Source of the DNA: Corynebacterium tuberculostearicum
GTDB taxonomy: Bacteria; Actinomycetota; Actinomycetes; Mycobacteriales; Mycobacteriaceae
Assembly: GCF_030503735.1 (NCBI RefSeq)
Contig: NZ_CP073096.1
Location: 1,922,001-1,986,000 of the forward strand
Reading direction: 5' to 3'
Length of the DNA: 64,000 nucleotides
The translations under genes were made by a program, and so were the position numbers. Below are positions 51,255-60,007 of this stretch, piece after piece (the stretch's first letter is position 1; the number at the start of each line of letters is the position of its first letter). The notes below the pieces were generated by a model, which saw only the letters and a list, made by a program, of their open reading frames with translations, ran no database searches and had not been told where the DNA came from.

Positions 51255-52661
51255 CTATGAGTGGGTGTAATTACGGATAGCGCTAAACGCTTGGGAAATG
51301 AGCGCGGAGTCCTTGCGTCCGGGCGCGTATTCCAAACCTGAGTTAAGGTCTAAACCGGCCGTGGCAACGGACAACGCCTCGTCGAGGTTGCCAATATGCA
51401 AGCCGCCGGCGAGGAAAGATGTGCTCTTTACCTCTGTAGGGATGGTGCTCCAATCAAAACGCGTCCCGGTTCCGCCGTTTCCGGAGTCCAAAACGAGCGC
51501 TTCAACTTCAGAGAAAGGCTGCCCCGAAAGCGCAGCAAAGTCGGCCTCGCGCATGTTCACGGCACGCCAAATATCCAAGCTGCCGGCTGCCTCGCGTGCG
51601 CGGCGGAGGAGCTGCCTCTCCCCTTCCAAATCACCTTGGAACGGGGCGTGTAATTGAAAGGCGTGCAGATCGGGAATGTCGGCTAGCCTTTTCAGTTCGT
51701 TGACATCTGTAGAGCGCGTCACAGCGACGTAATCCAATCCCGGCTCCGCCGCGACGATGTGGTGCGCCGTTTCACGTGAAACACTACGCGGAGAATCCGG
51801 TGCAAAGATAAGCCCTCCGTAGCGGGCGCCCGCAGCGCGTGCGGCCTGTGCAGTCGACGAGGTACTGATGCCGCAAACCTTATTTCTTCCAAACACGAGG
51901 TCCCGTGCCGCGCGGTCAATATCTCGCTGGGAGGTGAGATGTGAGCCCACGAGGAAGGCGTGAGCGTGCGAGCCTAAGCGGCGAACAGTGGCGTTGTCGC
52001 GGATGCCCGACTCGGAAACGATGACCTTTCCAGATGGAATACATTGGGCGAGGCGTTCGGTGCGCCCTAAGTCGATGCTGAGATCGTGAAGGTTCCGGTT
52101 ATTAATCCCGATGATATCTACACCGAAGCCCACCGCTCGGTTCACTTCTTCCTCGGTAATGGCTTCTGTTAGCACGTCTAGGCCGAGGCGGTCCGCCAAT
52201 GCCTTGAGCTCGCCATAGGTGTGATCGTCCACGATGGACATCATGAGCAAGATGGCATCGGCGCCGTGATAGCGCGCGGCATAGACTTGTATGGGATCTA
52301 CGATGAAGTCTTTGCACAGCACGGGCAGGTGGGTGGACTGCGCAACGGTCTGCAGGTGGTCATAGTCGCCGCCAAAGCGCTCGGGCTCGCATAGCACCGA
52401 AATTGCTGAGGCATAGCGCGAGTAAATGCGGGCGATCTCACCGGGGTGGTACTCCGCGCGAATAAGGCCGAGGGACGGCGAGGAAGACTTGCACTCCATA
52501 ATGAAGCGGTTGGTGCCTTGGAGGGCGTCGTAAAGCGAGCGCTCCGAGCGCGGAAGATTCGGCAGGTATACATGGGCTAGGCGCTCCCTAATCGCGGGCA
52601 AGTGCGTGCGGCGCTTGGCGACGATCTCTTCGAGCACCGTGGGCAATTTATTCTGGACCAT
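51255..52661 (-). CDS. trpCF: Bifunctional TrpC-TrpF
   Basis: A 468-residue fusion. The N-terminal indole-3-glycerol phosphate synthase (residues 1-255; [29 protein letters not shown]) is followed by phosphoribosylanthranilate isomerase (260-468; [26 protein letters not shown]). It catalyses two successive steps of tryptophan synthesis. The ATG at 52661 overlaps the trpD stop (TGATG). The join between the domains contains a parS site. Confidence 0.95.
   Translation of the reverse strand: MVQNKLPTVLEEIVAKRRTHLPAIRERLAHVYLPNLPRSERSLYDALQGTNRFIMECKSSSPSLGLIRAEYHPGEIARIYSRYASAISVLCEPERFGGDYDHLQTVAQSTHLPVLCKDFIVDPIQVYAARYHGADAILLMMSIVDDHTYGELKALADRLGLDVLTEAITEEEVNRAVGFGVDIIGINNRNLHDLSIDLGRTERLAQCIPSGKVIVSESGIRDNATVRRLGSHAHAFLVGSHLTSQRDIDRAARDLVFGRNKVCGISTSSTAQAARAAGARYGGLIFAPDSPRSVSRETAHHIVAAEPGLDYVAVTRSTDVNELKRLADIPDLHAFQLHAPFQGDLEGERQLLRRAREAAGSLDIWRAVNMREADFAALSGQPFSEVEALVLDSGNGGTGTRFDWSTIPTEVKSTSFLAGGLHIGNLDEALSVATAGLDLNSGLEYAPGRKDSALISQAFSAIRNYTHS
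51769..51782. promoter_or_regulatory. parS site 5 (inside trpCF)
   Basis: Perfect GTTTCACGTGAAAC, translated V-S-R-E-T just after the start of the TrpF domain. Confidence 0.95.
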
Positions 52662-53695
52662 CAGGACTCCTCCCCTTGTGCGTAGTTCGCGGCTTCGTGG
52701 ATGGCGAGCCACCTATCAACGTGGCCGCTATCGATGAGCTCCTTGGCGTGCGTGACTCCGGCCGCAATGGTCTGCGTGGTCCCGTTGAGGTAGAACATCG
52801 CACCGGCGTTAGCGGTAATTGCGTCATAATGGGCGGGGGCGCTGTGGCCGGCAAATACCGCACGGAGAGCTTGGGCGTTCGCTGCCCCGTCCCCGCCGGC
52901 GAGCTCTGCTAGGTCGTGACGTGTAATCCCGAGGTCCTCCGGCGTCAACTCGTAGGTGGAAATCTCACCATCCTTGAGTTCCCACACCAGCGTGGTGCCG
53001 TGGATGGCAATCTCATCGGTGCCGGCGCCGTGGATGACAAGGGCCCGTTCGCGTCCGAGTTCTCGGAACACCTCCGCAATAAGCTGGCCTTGGTCCGGCT
53101 TTGCGATTCCCATGATTTGTAGTGCGGGGTGGCTAGGCGAAAGTAGCGGGCCGAGAGTGTTGAAGATGGTAGAAATCCCCAGCGCCTTGCGCACCGGTTG
53201 CACATGAGCCACCGCTGGGTTGTAGGCGGGGGCAAATAAGAACGTGAAATTCGAGGCTGTAAATTGGCGGACAGCTCGCGCGGCATCCAAATCGAGTGGG
53301 ATATTGAGTGCCTCGAGGACATCGGCTGAGCCGGATTTGGACGAGACCGATCGATTGCCGTGTTTGACCATCTTTACTCCCCCAGCGGCGGCAACGAGGG
53401 AGGCACCGGTGGTGATATTGATGGTATTTGCGCCATCGCCCCCAGTGCCAGCCGTATCCATGACACCTGCGCCGGTGATGGGAAAGGGATAGCCCACCTT
53501 CAAAAAGGCTTTGGCTGCTCCAGCCACGTCGGCGAAGGTCTCGCCTCGGGTTCGGATGTGGAAAAGGAGCGCCGCGATTTGGATATCGTCATAGTCGCCG
53601 ACCGCCAAGGGGGTAAATGCCTCGATGGCCTCTTCGACGGTGGGCTGGTTATTATCTAGGAATGCCTGAAGGGTGTGTAAAGGGGTGTGCTTCAT
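52661..53695 (-). CDS. trpD: Anthranilate phosphoribosyltransferase
   Basis: A 344-residue enzyme that transfers phosphoribose to anthranilate. MDTAGTGGDGANTINIT is the PRPP-binding glycine loop, and KHGNRSVSSKSGSADVLEALN the anthranilate site. It starts one base after the trpG stop and overlaps trpCF, so the operon is tightly coupled. Confidence 0.97.
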   Translation of the reverse strand: MKHTPLHTLQAFLDNNQPTVEEAIEAFTPLAVGDYDDIQIAALLFHIRTRGETFADVAGAAKAFLKVGYPFPITGAGVMDTAGTGGDGANTINITTGASLVAAAGGVKMVKHGNRSVSSKSGSADVLEALNIPLDLDAARAVRQFTASNFTFLFAPAYNPAVAHVQPVRKALGISTIFNTLGPLLSPSHPALQIMGIAKPDQGQLIAEVFRELGRERALVIHGAGTDEIAIHGTTLVWELKDGEISTYELTPEDLGITRHDLAELAGGDGAANAQALRAVFAGHSAPAHYDAITANAGAMFYLNGTTQTIAAGVTHAKELIDSGHVDRWLAIHEAANYAQGEES

Positions 53696-53696
53696 T

Positions 53697-54344
53697 TTAC
53701 TGCTCCGAATCTATAGTGGGTGATACTGAAAGTTGGTTAATACAACGCTCGAGCATCAGCGGTCCGCTCGGCGTCAGGATGGACTCTGGGTGAAATTGCA
53801 TGCCGAGTGCTAGACCATCAGTTGTTTCGGCTGCCATGGTTACCTTGCCTATGTCCGTTGCTGCATGCGCCAAGGAACGCATGCCTTGAGGGACGTCCGT
53901 GCAGCCGAGGGAGTGATAGCGTGCCACCGGAACTTGCGTACCGTGCCTGCCAGGTTGATCGGGACCGGTATCGATAGCAAGGCCTTGGAAGACGGGATGC
54001 TGAATGCCGGCCTCGGTAATGACCATCGGGACGGATTTGCCATGCACAGGTCCGCACGACGTGACCGTACCGCCGTGGTGCTCAAGCAGCGCCTGGAAGC
54101 CAAGGCAGATACCGAGGATGGGAATGGTGCCAAGGGTGGCACCGACAAGCTCCATCATGCAGCCTGCATCACGTGGATGCCCGGGCCCGGGGGAAAGAAC
54201 AATTATGTCGGGCTGTGCGTGGAGCACGTCCTTTACCGAAACGGTATTGCGAAATACGGTGGTATCGAAGTCTGCTAGGGCATCGACTAGGTTGTAGACA
54301 AAAGAATCGTGGTTATCTAGTAAGATAACGTGTGGCGATTTCAT
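53697..54344 (-). CDS. trpG: Anthranilate synthase component II (glutaminase)
   Basis: A 215-residue class I glutamine amidotransferase. The nucleophile is in GICLGFQAL and the His-Glu pair in GMQFHPESIL. It feeds ammonia to TrpE. The ATG overlaps the trpE stop (ATGA). Confidence 0.97.
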   Translation of the reverse strand: MKSPHVILLDNHDSFVYNLVDALADFDTTVFRNTVSVKDVLHAQPDIIVLSPGPGHPRDAGCMMELVGATLGTIPILGICLGFQALLEHHGGTVTSCGPVHGKSVPMVITEAGIQHPVFQGLAIDTGPDQPGRHGTQVPVARYHSLGCTDVPQGMRSLAHAATDIGKVTMAAETTDGLALGMQFHPESILTPSGPLMLERCINQLSVSPTIDSEQ

Positions 54345-55858
54345 CGCTGCACCTCCAGTTCAGCCCCGTGTGCCACCGCAATGGCATTGAGTACGGCGTA
54401 GGCTTTATGCACAGTTTCATCGGCCTCGGCCTTTGGCAAGGAGTCCTTGACCACTCCGGCGCCGGCCTGCACTACCGCCGTCCCCCCTTTGACATAGGCC
54501 GAACGGATGACGATGCAGTTGTCCATGGCACCGTCGCCGCGCAAGTAGCCCACCGCCCCGCCATAGGATCCGCGGCGTTTGCCCTCAAAGCGACGGACTA
54601 GCTCGGTCGCCCGCAGCTTGGGCGCTCCCGTCAAAGTGCCCATGTTCATGCAAGCGCGGTACGCATCGAGCGCGTCAAAGTCTGGGTGAAGCCGCGCCGT
54701 GACCCGGGAGACTAAGTGCATTACGCGGGAATAGCGGTCAACCTGCAAGAGCTCCGCAACCTGGCGGGTGCGGGGTACGGCCACGCGCGCTACATCATTG
54801 CGAGCTAAATCCACCAGCATCGTATGCTCCGCAATCTCTTTTTGATCGGTGCGCATTTCCAGTTCATTGCGGATATCAAGTTCATGGTTCACGCTGCCAT
54901 CTGGGTTGAGACCACGCAGCCGGGTACCTGCGATGGGATAGAGCTGCACTTCCCTATTTCCCGGTGTGAATTTGAGGTTGGATTCCGGTGACGCCCCAAA
55001 GAGTTCATAGTCGGCGCCGCGGACATAGAACATATACGGCGAAGGATTGGTTTCCCGCAGCGTGCGGTAGGCGGCCAAGGCGTCTGGGCATTCCAGGGTG
55101 AAAGAGCGGGCCGGAACCACTTGGTAGATATCTCCGGCGTGAATATTGCTTTTGAGCTTATCGACGCCCGCGCGAAATGCCTCATCATCCATATCGGCTA
55201 CCGCCTTTACCCTCTTTCTTCGCGGTCCTACAGGCGCGGTAGCCGCCGGTTTTGCTGCCAGAGAGTTGAGCTCCTCTTCCAAGCGGCCTTGGTTAGTGTC
55301 CCAGCCTTCCAGTCGTGCGGTGCCCTTTAAGTGATCTACCGCTAAGACGGTTTGCGCTACCAAGAATTCAAAGTCCGCGTACTCATTGGAACTTGGGCCA
55401 ACTTCTGGCAGGGATTCGAAGGTAGCCAAATAGTCATAGGCAAAGCCACCTGCCAGAAAGGGCAATAAGGAAGACGAATAGTCCGCCCTAAGTTGCAGGA
55501 ATCGGAGGATATCTGCGGTTGATTCGCCCAAGAGCCGTTCCCGCTCGTCAGCTTGCGTGGCAAACTCGAATTCAAATACGGCGGTAGTTGTTTCACGTGA
55601 AACCAAGCGGTGGCGGAATCGGTTGGCCAAGGAGGGCAGGAGCGCCTCGCCCGCTTCTGTCAGGGCGCGGGCTTCCGCCCGCTGGCCGTGACACGTGACT
55701 TTTAGTGCGGCTTTGAGTACAGCCAAACAGTTGAGGTTCTTCTTGGTTTCGGTGTCCGCACTTTCAAGCAATAAGGAATCTCTTGGTTGTGCTAGTGCGT
55801 CGAAAAGTGCGGCCGCGTCGCGGTCATAACTTATATCGCGGGTGGAGGTATATGGCAT
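54341..55858 (-). CDS. trpE: Anthranilate synthase component I
   Basis: A 505-residue chorismate-using enzyme (AGDIYQVVPARSF, GNREVQLYPIAGTRLRG, GTLTGAPKLRA, GAVGYLRGDG). An LLES near residue 30 matches the tryptophan feedback site. The ATG at 55858, with GAGGG ahead, starts the family sequence; the frame upstream runs through the attenuator. Expression is controlled by the leader peptide and terminator upstream. Confidence 0.97.
   Translation of the reverse strand: MPYTSTRDISYDRDAAALFDALAQPRDSLLLESADTETKKNLNCLAVLKAALKVTCHGQRAEARALTEAGEALLPSLANRFRHRLVSRETTTAVFEFEFATQADERERLLGESTADILRFLQLRADYSSSLLPFLAGGFAYDYLATFESLPEVGPSSNEYADFEFLVAQTVLAVDHLKGTARLEGWDTNQGRLEEELNSLAAKPAATAPVGPRRKRVKAVADMDDEAFRAGVDKLKSNIHAGDIYQVVPARSFTLECPDALAAYRTLRETNPSPYMFYVRGADYELFGASPESNLKFTPGNREVQLYPIAGTRLRGLNPDGSVNHELDIRNELEMRTDQKEIAEHTMLVDLARNDVARVAVPRTRQVAELLQVDRYSRVMHLVSRVTARLHPDFDALDAYRACMNMGTLTGAPKLRATELVRRFEGKRRGSYGGAVGYLRGDGAMDNCIVIRSAYVKGGTAVVQAGAGVVKDSLPKAEADETVHKAYAVLNAIAVAHGAELEVQR
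55590..55603. promoter_or_regulatory. parS site 6 (inside trpE)
   Basis: Perfect GTTTCACGTGAAAC, translated V-S-R-E-T in the N-terminal third of TrpE. Confidence 0.95.
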
Positions 55859-55932
55859 TGCAGTGCCCTCTCGGAGGTATTGGGAAGGTAGGAAGGAATA
55901 TGAGCTTCCGCGAGCAGAGGCACTAAAACGCC

Positions 55933-55955
55933 AAAAGGCCCGCAGAATGCGAGCC
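55933..55955 (-). terminator. trp attenuator terminator
   Basis: GGCTCGCA-TTC-TGCGGGCC on the minus strand (complement of 55937-55955) makes an 8-base stem with one G-T pair, followed by TTTT. It lies between the leader peptide and trpE. An upstream GCGGGCC segment beside the leader stop can compete for pairing, as in classical attenuation. Confidence 0.85.
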
Positions 55956-55986
55956 TGAAAATGGGTTGTGAAGAAAGGCCCGCGGG

Positions 55987-56034
55987 TTACGCGTGCCACC
56001 ACCAAGCAGTAGTCATGTTCTTCATATCGGTCAT
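55987..56034 (-). CDS. trpL: trp leader peptide
   Basis: A 15-residue ORF, MTDMKNMTTAWWWHA, with three consecutive Trp codons just before its stop. Ribosome stalling at these codons when charged tRNA-Trp is scarce would favour the antiterminator and let transcription reach trpE. Internal ATGs (56025, 56016) could also serve as start. It is too short for routine gene calling. Confidence 0.88.
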   Translation of the reverse strand: MTDMKNMTTAWWWHA

Positions 56035-56069
56035 ACTAACCTAAATTTCTATAGCGCGGAAGATAATGC

Positions 56070-56084
56070 TGAGAAATATTCTCA
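56070..56084. promoter_or_regulatory. Palindrome upstream of trp promoter
   Basis: TGAGAA-ATA-TTCTCA is a perfect 6+3+6 inverted repeat about 36 bases upstream of the leader peptide start, between trp and the divergent gabD. It may be an operator for either; a TATAGA -10 candidate for trp lies between it and the leader. Confidence 0.45.
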
Positions 56085-56187
56085 AGTCACCGTCTGGTGG
56101 CCAAAAGTCATGGTTGGTACGCGGTACCCAAGTGGAATGAGTGCGGTACTGTTGGGTCCATTAAGCAAGAAGGGAAAGGTGATGTAA

Positions 56188-57663
56188 ATGACTTTGAATA
56201 CAAATGAGATATTGGCAAAGGTCCCAACCAAGCTTTTGATTGCCGGTGAGTGGCGCGAGGCATCCTCTGGGGAGACCTTCAACGTAGAAAACCCGGCTAC
56301 CGGGGCGACTATAGCTACACTAGATTCTGCGAACTCCGCTGATGCGGTGGCCGCCCTCGATGCTGCCTGCGCGGTTCAAGATGAATGGGCACAAACCACG
56401 CCGCGTGAGCGGGCCAATATCCTTCGCCGTGCATTCGAGCTGGTGCACGAACGAGCTGATGAGTTCGCTACTTTGATGACCCTTGAAATGGGAAAGCCTT
56501 TTGCCGAGTCTCAAGGTGAGGTCACATACGGCGCGGAGTATCTCCGCTGGTTTAGTGAGGAGGCTACCCGTGATTATGGGCGCTACTCCCCCGTTCCGGA
56601 AGGAACGCTGCGCATGGTCACCCGCCGCAAGCCGGTAGGGCCTTGCCTGTTGATTACCCCGTGGAACTTCCCTCTTGCGATGGCTACCCGCAAGGTGGCC
56701 CCGGCCGTAGCAGCAGGCTGCACCATGGTTCTGAAGCCGGCTAAGCTTACTCCGCTAACCGCACAGTACTTCGCACAAACCATGCTTGATGCCGGCATTC
56801 CTAAGGGTGTACTTAATGTAGTTTCCGGCAGCTCTGCGTCGACCATTTCGGAGCCCCTGCTTGCCGACGCCCGTCTGCGGAAGCTCTCTTTTACTGGCTC
56901 CACCCCAGTGGGTAAGACCCTCCTTAAGGGCGCTGCAGATAATGTACTTCGCACCTCCATGGAACTCGGCGGGAACGCACCGTTCATCATCTTCGAAGAC
57001 GCGGATATCGACCAGGCCGTGGCGGGGGCCATGGGGGCGAAGATGCGCAATATTGGTGAAGCATGCACTGCGGCAAACCGTTTCTTGGTGCACGAGTCCG
57101 TTGCAGAGGAATTTACGCAGAAGCTCGCCGTAGAGTTTGAGAAGCTCGTCGTTGGCGATGGCATGGATGAAGGTGTTACTTGTGGCCCCCTCATCGAAGC
57201 CAAGGCACTCGATAATGTTGCTGGCCTAGTGGAGGATGCTGTGAACAAGGGCGCTACCGTGGTTACCGGTGGCAAGCGTGGCGAGGGCGAGGGCCATTTT
57301 TACGAACCGACGATTTTGAGCAATGTTTCACGTGAAACTCGCGTAGCTCAGGAGGAAATCTTTGGTCCCATCGCACCGATCTTGACCTTTACCGAGGAGT
57401 CCGAAGCCTTAGAGATCGCAAATGATACGGAATACGGACTCGCCTCCTATGTCTTTACGGAAAATTCTGATCGCCTCTGGCGCGTGGCCGATGGCCTTGA
57501 ATTTGGACTCATGGGATTCAATGCAGGTGTCGTCTCGAATGCCGCAGCCCCATTTGGTGGTGTAAAGCAATCTGGTCTAGGACGCGAGGGTGGTGCTGAG
57601 GGTATTGAGGAATACACCACTGTTCAATATCTGGGCATCCGCGATCCTTATGCCAATGTCTAG
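56188..57663 (+). CDS. gabD: Succinate-semialdehyde dehydrogenase (NAD(P))
   Basis: A 491-residue aldehyde dehydrogenase. Family motifs include TPWNFPLAMATRKVAPAVAAG, the catalytic Glu in MELGGNAPFI, the catalytic Cys in GEACTAANRF, and EEIFGPIAPI. The sequence matches succinate-semialdehyde dehydrogenases best, an enzyme that closes the GABA shunt; other aldehydes are possible. It is divergent from trp and carries a parS site. Confidence 0.88.
   Translation: MTLNTNEILAKVPTKLLIAGEWREASSGETFNVENPATGATIATLDSANSADAVAALDAACAVQDEWAQTTPRERANILRRAFELVHERADEFATLMTLEMGKPFAESQGEVTYGAEYLRWFSEEATRDYGRYSPVPEGTLRMVTRRKPVGPCLLITPWNFPLAMATRKVAPAVAAGCTMVLKPAKLTPLTAQYFAQTMLDAGIPKGVLNVVSGSSASTISEPLLADARLRKLSFTGSTPVGKTLLKGAADNVLRTSMELGGNAPFIIFEDADIDQAVAGAMGAKMRNIGEACTAANRFLVHESVAEEFTQKLAVEFEKLVVGDGMDEGVTCGPLIEAKALDNVAGLVEDAVNKGATVVTGGKRGEGEGHFYEPTILSNVSRETRVAQEEIFGPIAPILTFTEESEALEIANDTEYGLASYVFTENSDRLWRVADGLEFGLMGFNAGVVSNAAAPFGGVKQSGLGREGGAEGIEEYTTVQYLGIRDPYANV
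57325..57338. promoter_or_regulatory. parS site 7 (inside gabD)
   Basis: Perfect GTTTCACGTGAAAC, translated N-V-S-R-E-T-R. It is the farthest of the seven sites from parB in this window. Confidence 0.95.
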
Positions 57664-57691
57664 AGAGTCCACGGCTTAGCGAGGACAAGAA

Positions 57692-57724
57692 AACCGGCCT
57701 GGCCCTCCGTAGGCCCGGCCGGTT
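57692..57724 (+). terminator. Terminator-like hairpin after gabD
   Basis: AACCGGCC..GGCC pairs with GGCC..GGCCGGTT around a 7-base loop, 30 bases past the gabD stop. No strong T-run follows. Confidence 0.6.
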
Positions 57725-58011
57725 GGTACACATGTAAACATTCAGCCCGTAATTAACCCGAATTTGCAAAAATGTGACATAACTGACCGCAACTTTTTAT
57801 TTGGCCAGTTCAGAAGGCCTTATGCGATTGCAGTCGGCCGCAAAAGTTTGGCGTCGACAAAGCACTTTAGAGCCTTTTGAGTAACCATTGAAGCTCGCGG
57901 GGCGTATAGTTCCCCTCTGTATAGTCTAATTTGTATTTCCTTCGTCCGCGTACCGAGGCTTTTGCCAGCACGTGGAGAGGGAATTTTCTTTTTGTTATTT
58001 GGAGTGAGTTT

Positions 58012-59220
58012 ATGACGTCTACTGAATCTTCGGCGGGTAAACCGCGGCTGATGACTCCCACGTTCGCCTTGGCGTGGGTGGCCAATTTTTGCCAGTTCTT
58101 GGTCTTCTATCTGTCCGTGACCACCATGGCCCTCTATGCGGTAGAAAGCTTTGGGGCATCGGATACAGTCGGCGGCTTTGCTTCCAGTGCCTTCGTTTTG
58201 GGAGCTACCTGCATGCGCGTGTTCTCCGGTTGGATCGTGGACAGTGTGGGGCACAAGAAAGCAGCCCTGACTTCTCTGGCCTTCGTCACGGTTGTAGCTG
58301 TGGCGTATTTTTTCGCGCATAATGTTGCGGTCTTAATTTTCGTGCGTATGTTGCACGGTGCGGGCTATGCTTTGACCTCTACCGCGCTCATGGCGGTAGC
58401 ACAATCCGTCATCCCGCACGAGCGCCGCGCAGAGGGCACCGGCTACTTCGCTCTCGGTACAACCTTGGCAACAGCATTCGGCCCGGCGCTCGGCCTTTTC
58501 TTGGCCAATAACATCGGTTACAACACGCTTTTCGCCGTAGCACTTGGCGCAAATATCGTGTCTTTGGTTTTGGCTTTGGTGCTGCACTATCCGGCCGAGG
58601 TTTCCTCCGAAAAGCCAGCGTTTAGGCTGCGCAATGCCGTGCACCCCAACGTGGTTCCTATCGGCCTATTTATGCTGCTGGTCGGCATCGCCTACTCCGG
58701 CGTGGTTACCTACCTCAACGCCTACGCGCGCAAGGAAGACCTTGCCACCGGCGCTGGCCTGTTCTTTATTGGTTATGCGGTAACCATGCTCATCATGCGT
58801 TTCGTCCTAGGCCGCATCCAAGACCACAAGGGCGATAACGCCGTGATGTACCTCGGCTTGGCCGCTTTTGTTGTTGCCCTGCTCCTCATGGGCTTCCCTA
58901 CCAACGACGTCATGTTGGTGGTTGCGGGTGCCTTCACTGGCCTGGGCTTCGGAACGCTGAGCCCTGCCTGCCAGGCCATCTCTGTGCGCTCAGTACCGGC
59001 GGCACAGATGGGCGCGGGAATTTCCACGATGTTCCTCCTGTTGGACCTAGGCATTGGCCTAGCGCCGTTCGGCCTTGGCCCCATCGTTAGTGCAACGGGA
59101 TTCGACATGATGTACCTCATCCTCGCGGGTCTCGTTGTCATCGCCGCCATTTACTACTTCTTTGTGCATGGACGCTTCCCCACGGCCAAGGGACACCATC
59201 TGAACTTTGAAGAGGGGTAG
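58012..59220 (+). CDS. MFS transporter
   Basis: A 402-residue carrier with twelve helices, of the drug/metabolite MFS type (SGWIVDSVGHKKAALTSL as the loop 2-3 motif; ALGTTLATAFGPALGLFLA in helix 5). The ATG at 58012 has GGAG ahead; the longer frame from 57931 is rejected. The substrate is unknown. Confidence 0.9.
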   Translation: MTSTESSAGKPRLMTPTFALAWVANFCQFLVFYLSVTTMALYAVESFGASDTVGGFASSAFVLGATCMRVFSGWIVDSVGHKKAALTSLAFVTVVAVAYFFAHNVAVLIFVRMLHGAGYALTSTALMAVAQSVIPHERRAEGTGYFALGTTLATAFGPALGLFLANNIGYNTLFAVALGANIVSLVLALVLHYPAEVSSEKPAFRLRNAVHPNVVPIGLFMLLVGIAYSGVVTYLNAYARKEDLATGAGLFFIGYAVTMLIMRFVLGRIQDHKGDNAVMYLGLAAFVVALLLMGFPTNDVMLVVAGAFTGLGFGTLSPACQAISVRSVPAAQMGAGISTMFLLLDLGIGLAPFGLGPIVSATGFDMMYLILAGLVVIAAIYYFFVHGRFPTAKGHHLNFEEG

Positions 59221-59259
59221 TACCATATCCGCCCCCCTCTTTCGCGCTAAGCAATACAG

Positions 59260-59296
59260 GCACGTTAGCTATAAGAGCTGGCGTGCTTTTTGTTTT
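59260..59296 (+). terminator. Terminator after the MFS gene
   Basis: GCACG-TT-AGCT and AGCT-GG-CGTGC form a stem with a small internal loop, followed by TTTTTGTTTT. Confidence 0.75.
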
Positions 59297-59364
59297 GCGC
59301 ACACGTCGGTCGAAGAGGCGAAGCTAACGCGCACCCTATTAGCGGGCTATGTGCGCCTATGTAG

Positions 59365-60006
59365 TTAGGTGCGGAGCGAGTTTTGCTGGTGAGCGGGCAG
59401 GCAGCGGGCATCAATAACGCGCTGGGCAAGGGCACGGTCGCCCATTTTGGCGGCAAACGCCATGCGCATGGTGATGTCGTGGCTGGGCGTGGCATCTAGT
59501 TCGATGGTATCGCCGGGGCGGATGCGGCCGGGGGAAATGATGCGCAGGTAGGTGCCGCAGTCTCCGCGCGCGGTCCAGCGCTTGAGCCAGCCGCGCTCCC
59601 CTAGCCAGCCGGCGAAGGTGGCACACGGTTGGCGGGGCACGGATACCTCAAGCACGGCGGTGCCGATGCACACGCGCTGATTGATGAGCAGAGCAGACAG
59701 ATCGACGCCCTGCGTGGTGAGATTTTCGCCAAAGCCGCCGGAGGCCAGCGGGCGGGAAAGTTCAGATTGCCAGTAATCCAGTTCCTCGCGGGAGTAAGCG
59801 TAAACGGCCTTATCGTTGCCGCCGTGATGTTGGGTGTCACCAATTATATCGCCGCGCACGCCGGACCCATCGCCGTAACGGGGTCCGGGCGCTGCCAGAT
59901 CGATAAAGTCCTGCGGCTGCTTGTCGATGCCCGAAAACTCATGCCGCCCGCTCGGGTCCGGCCGGCGGACGGCGACATTGGTGGAGATGACCTGCATGTC
60001 TGCCAC
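59365..60006 (-). CDS. MOSC domain protein
   Basis: A 213-residue YiiM-like MOSC protein (HHGGNDKAVYAYSREELDYWQ, FGENLTTQGVD, and the conserved cysteine in VPRQPCATFAGW). MOSC proteins use molybdenum cofactor to reduce N-hydroxylated compounds or transfer sulfur. The GTG at 60006 sits two bases after the stop of the 857-residue gene; an ATG three codons later (59997) is an alternative. Probably cotranscribed with that gene. Confidence 0.85.
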   Translation of the reverse strand: MADMQVISTNVAVRRPDPSGRHEFSGIDKQPQDFIDLAAPGPRYGDGSGVRGDIIGDTQHHGGNDKAVYAYSREELDYWQSELSRPLASGGFGENLTTQGVDLSALLINQRVCIGTAVLEVSVPRQPCATFAGWLGERGWLKRWTARGDCGTYLRIISPGRIRPGDTIELDATPSHDITMRMAFAAKMGDRALAQRVIDARCLPAHQQNSLRT

Positions 60007-60007
60007 T

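Noticed and set aside
56035..56050. DtxR box at the trp leader (TTAGGTTAG)
   Set aside because: Only one half of the 19-base consensus matches; the other half is too degenerate to call an iron-regulated site.
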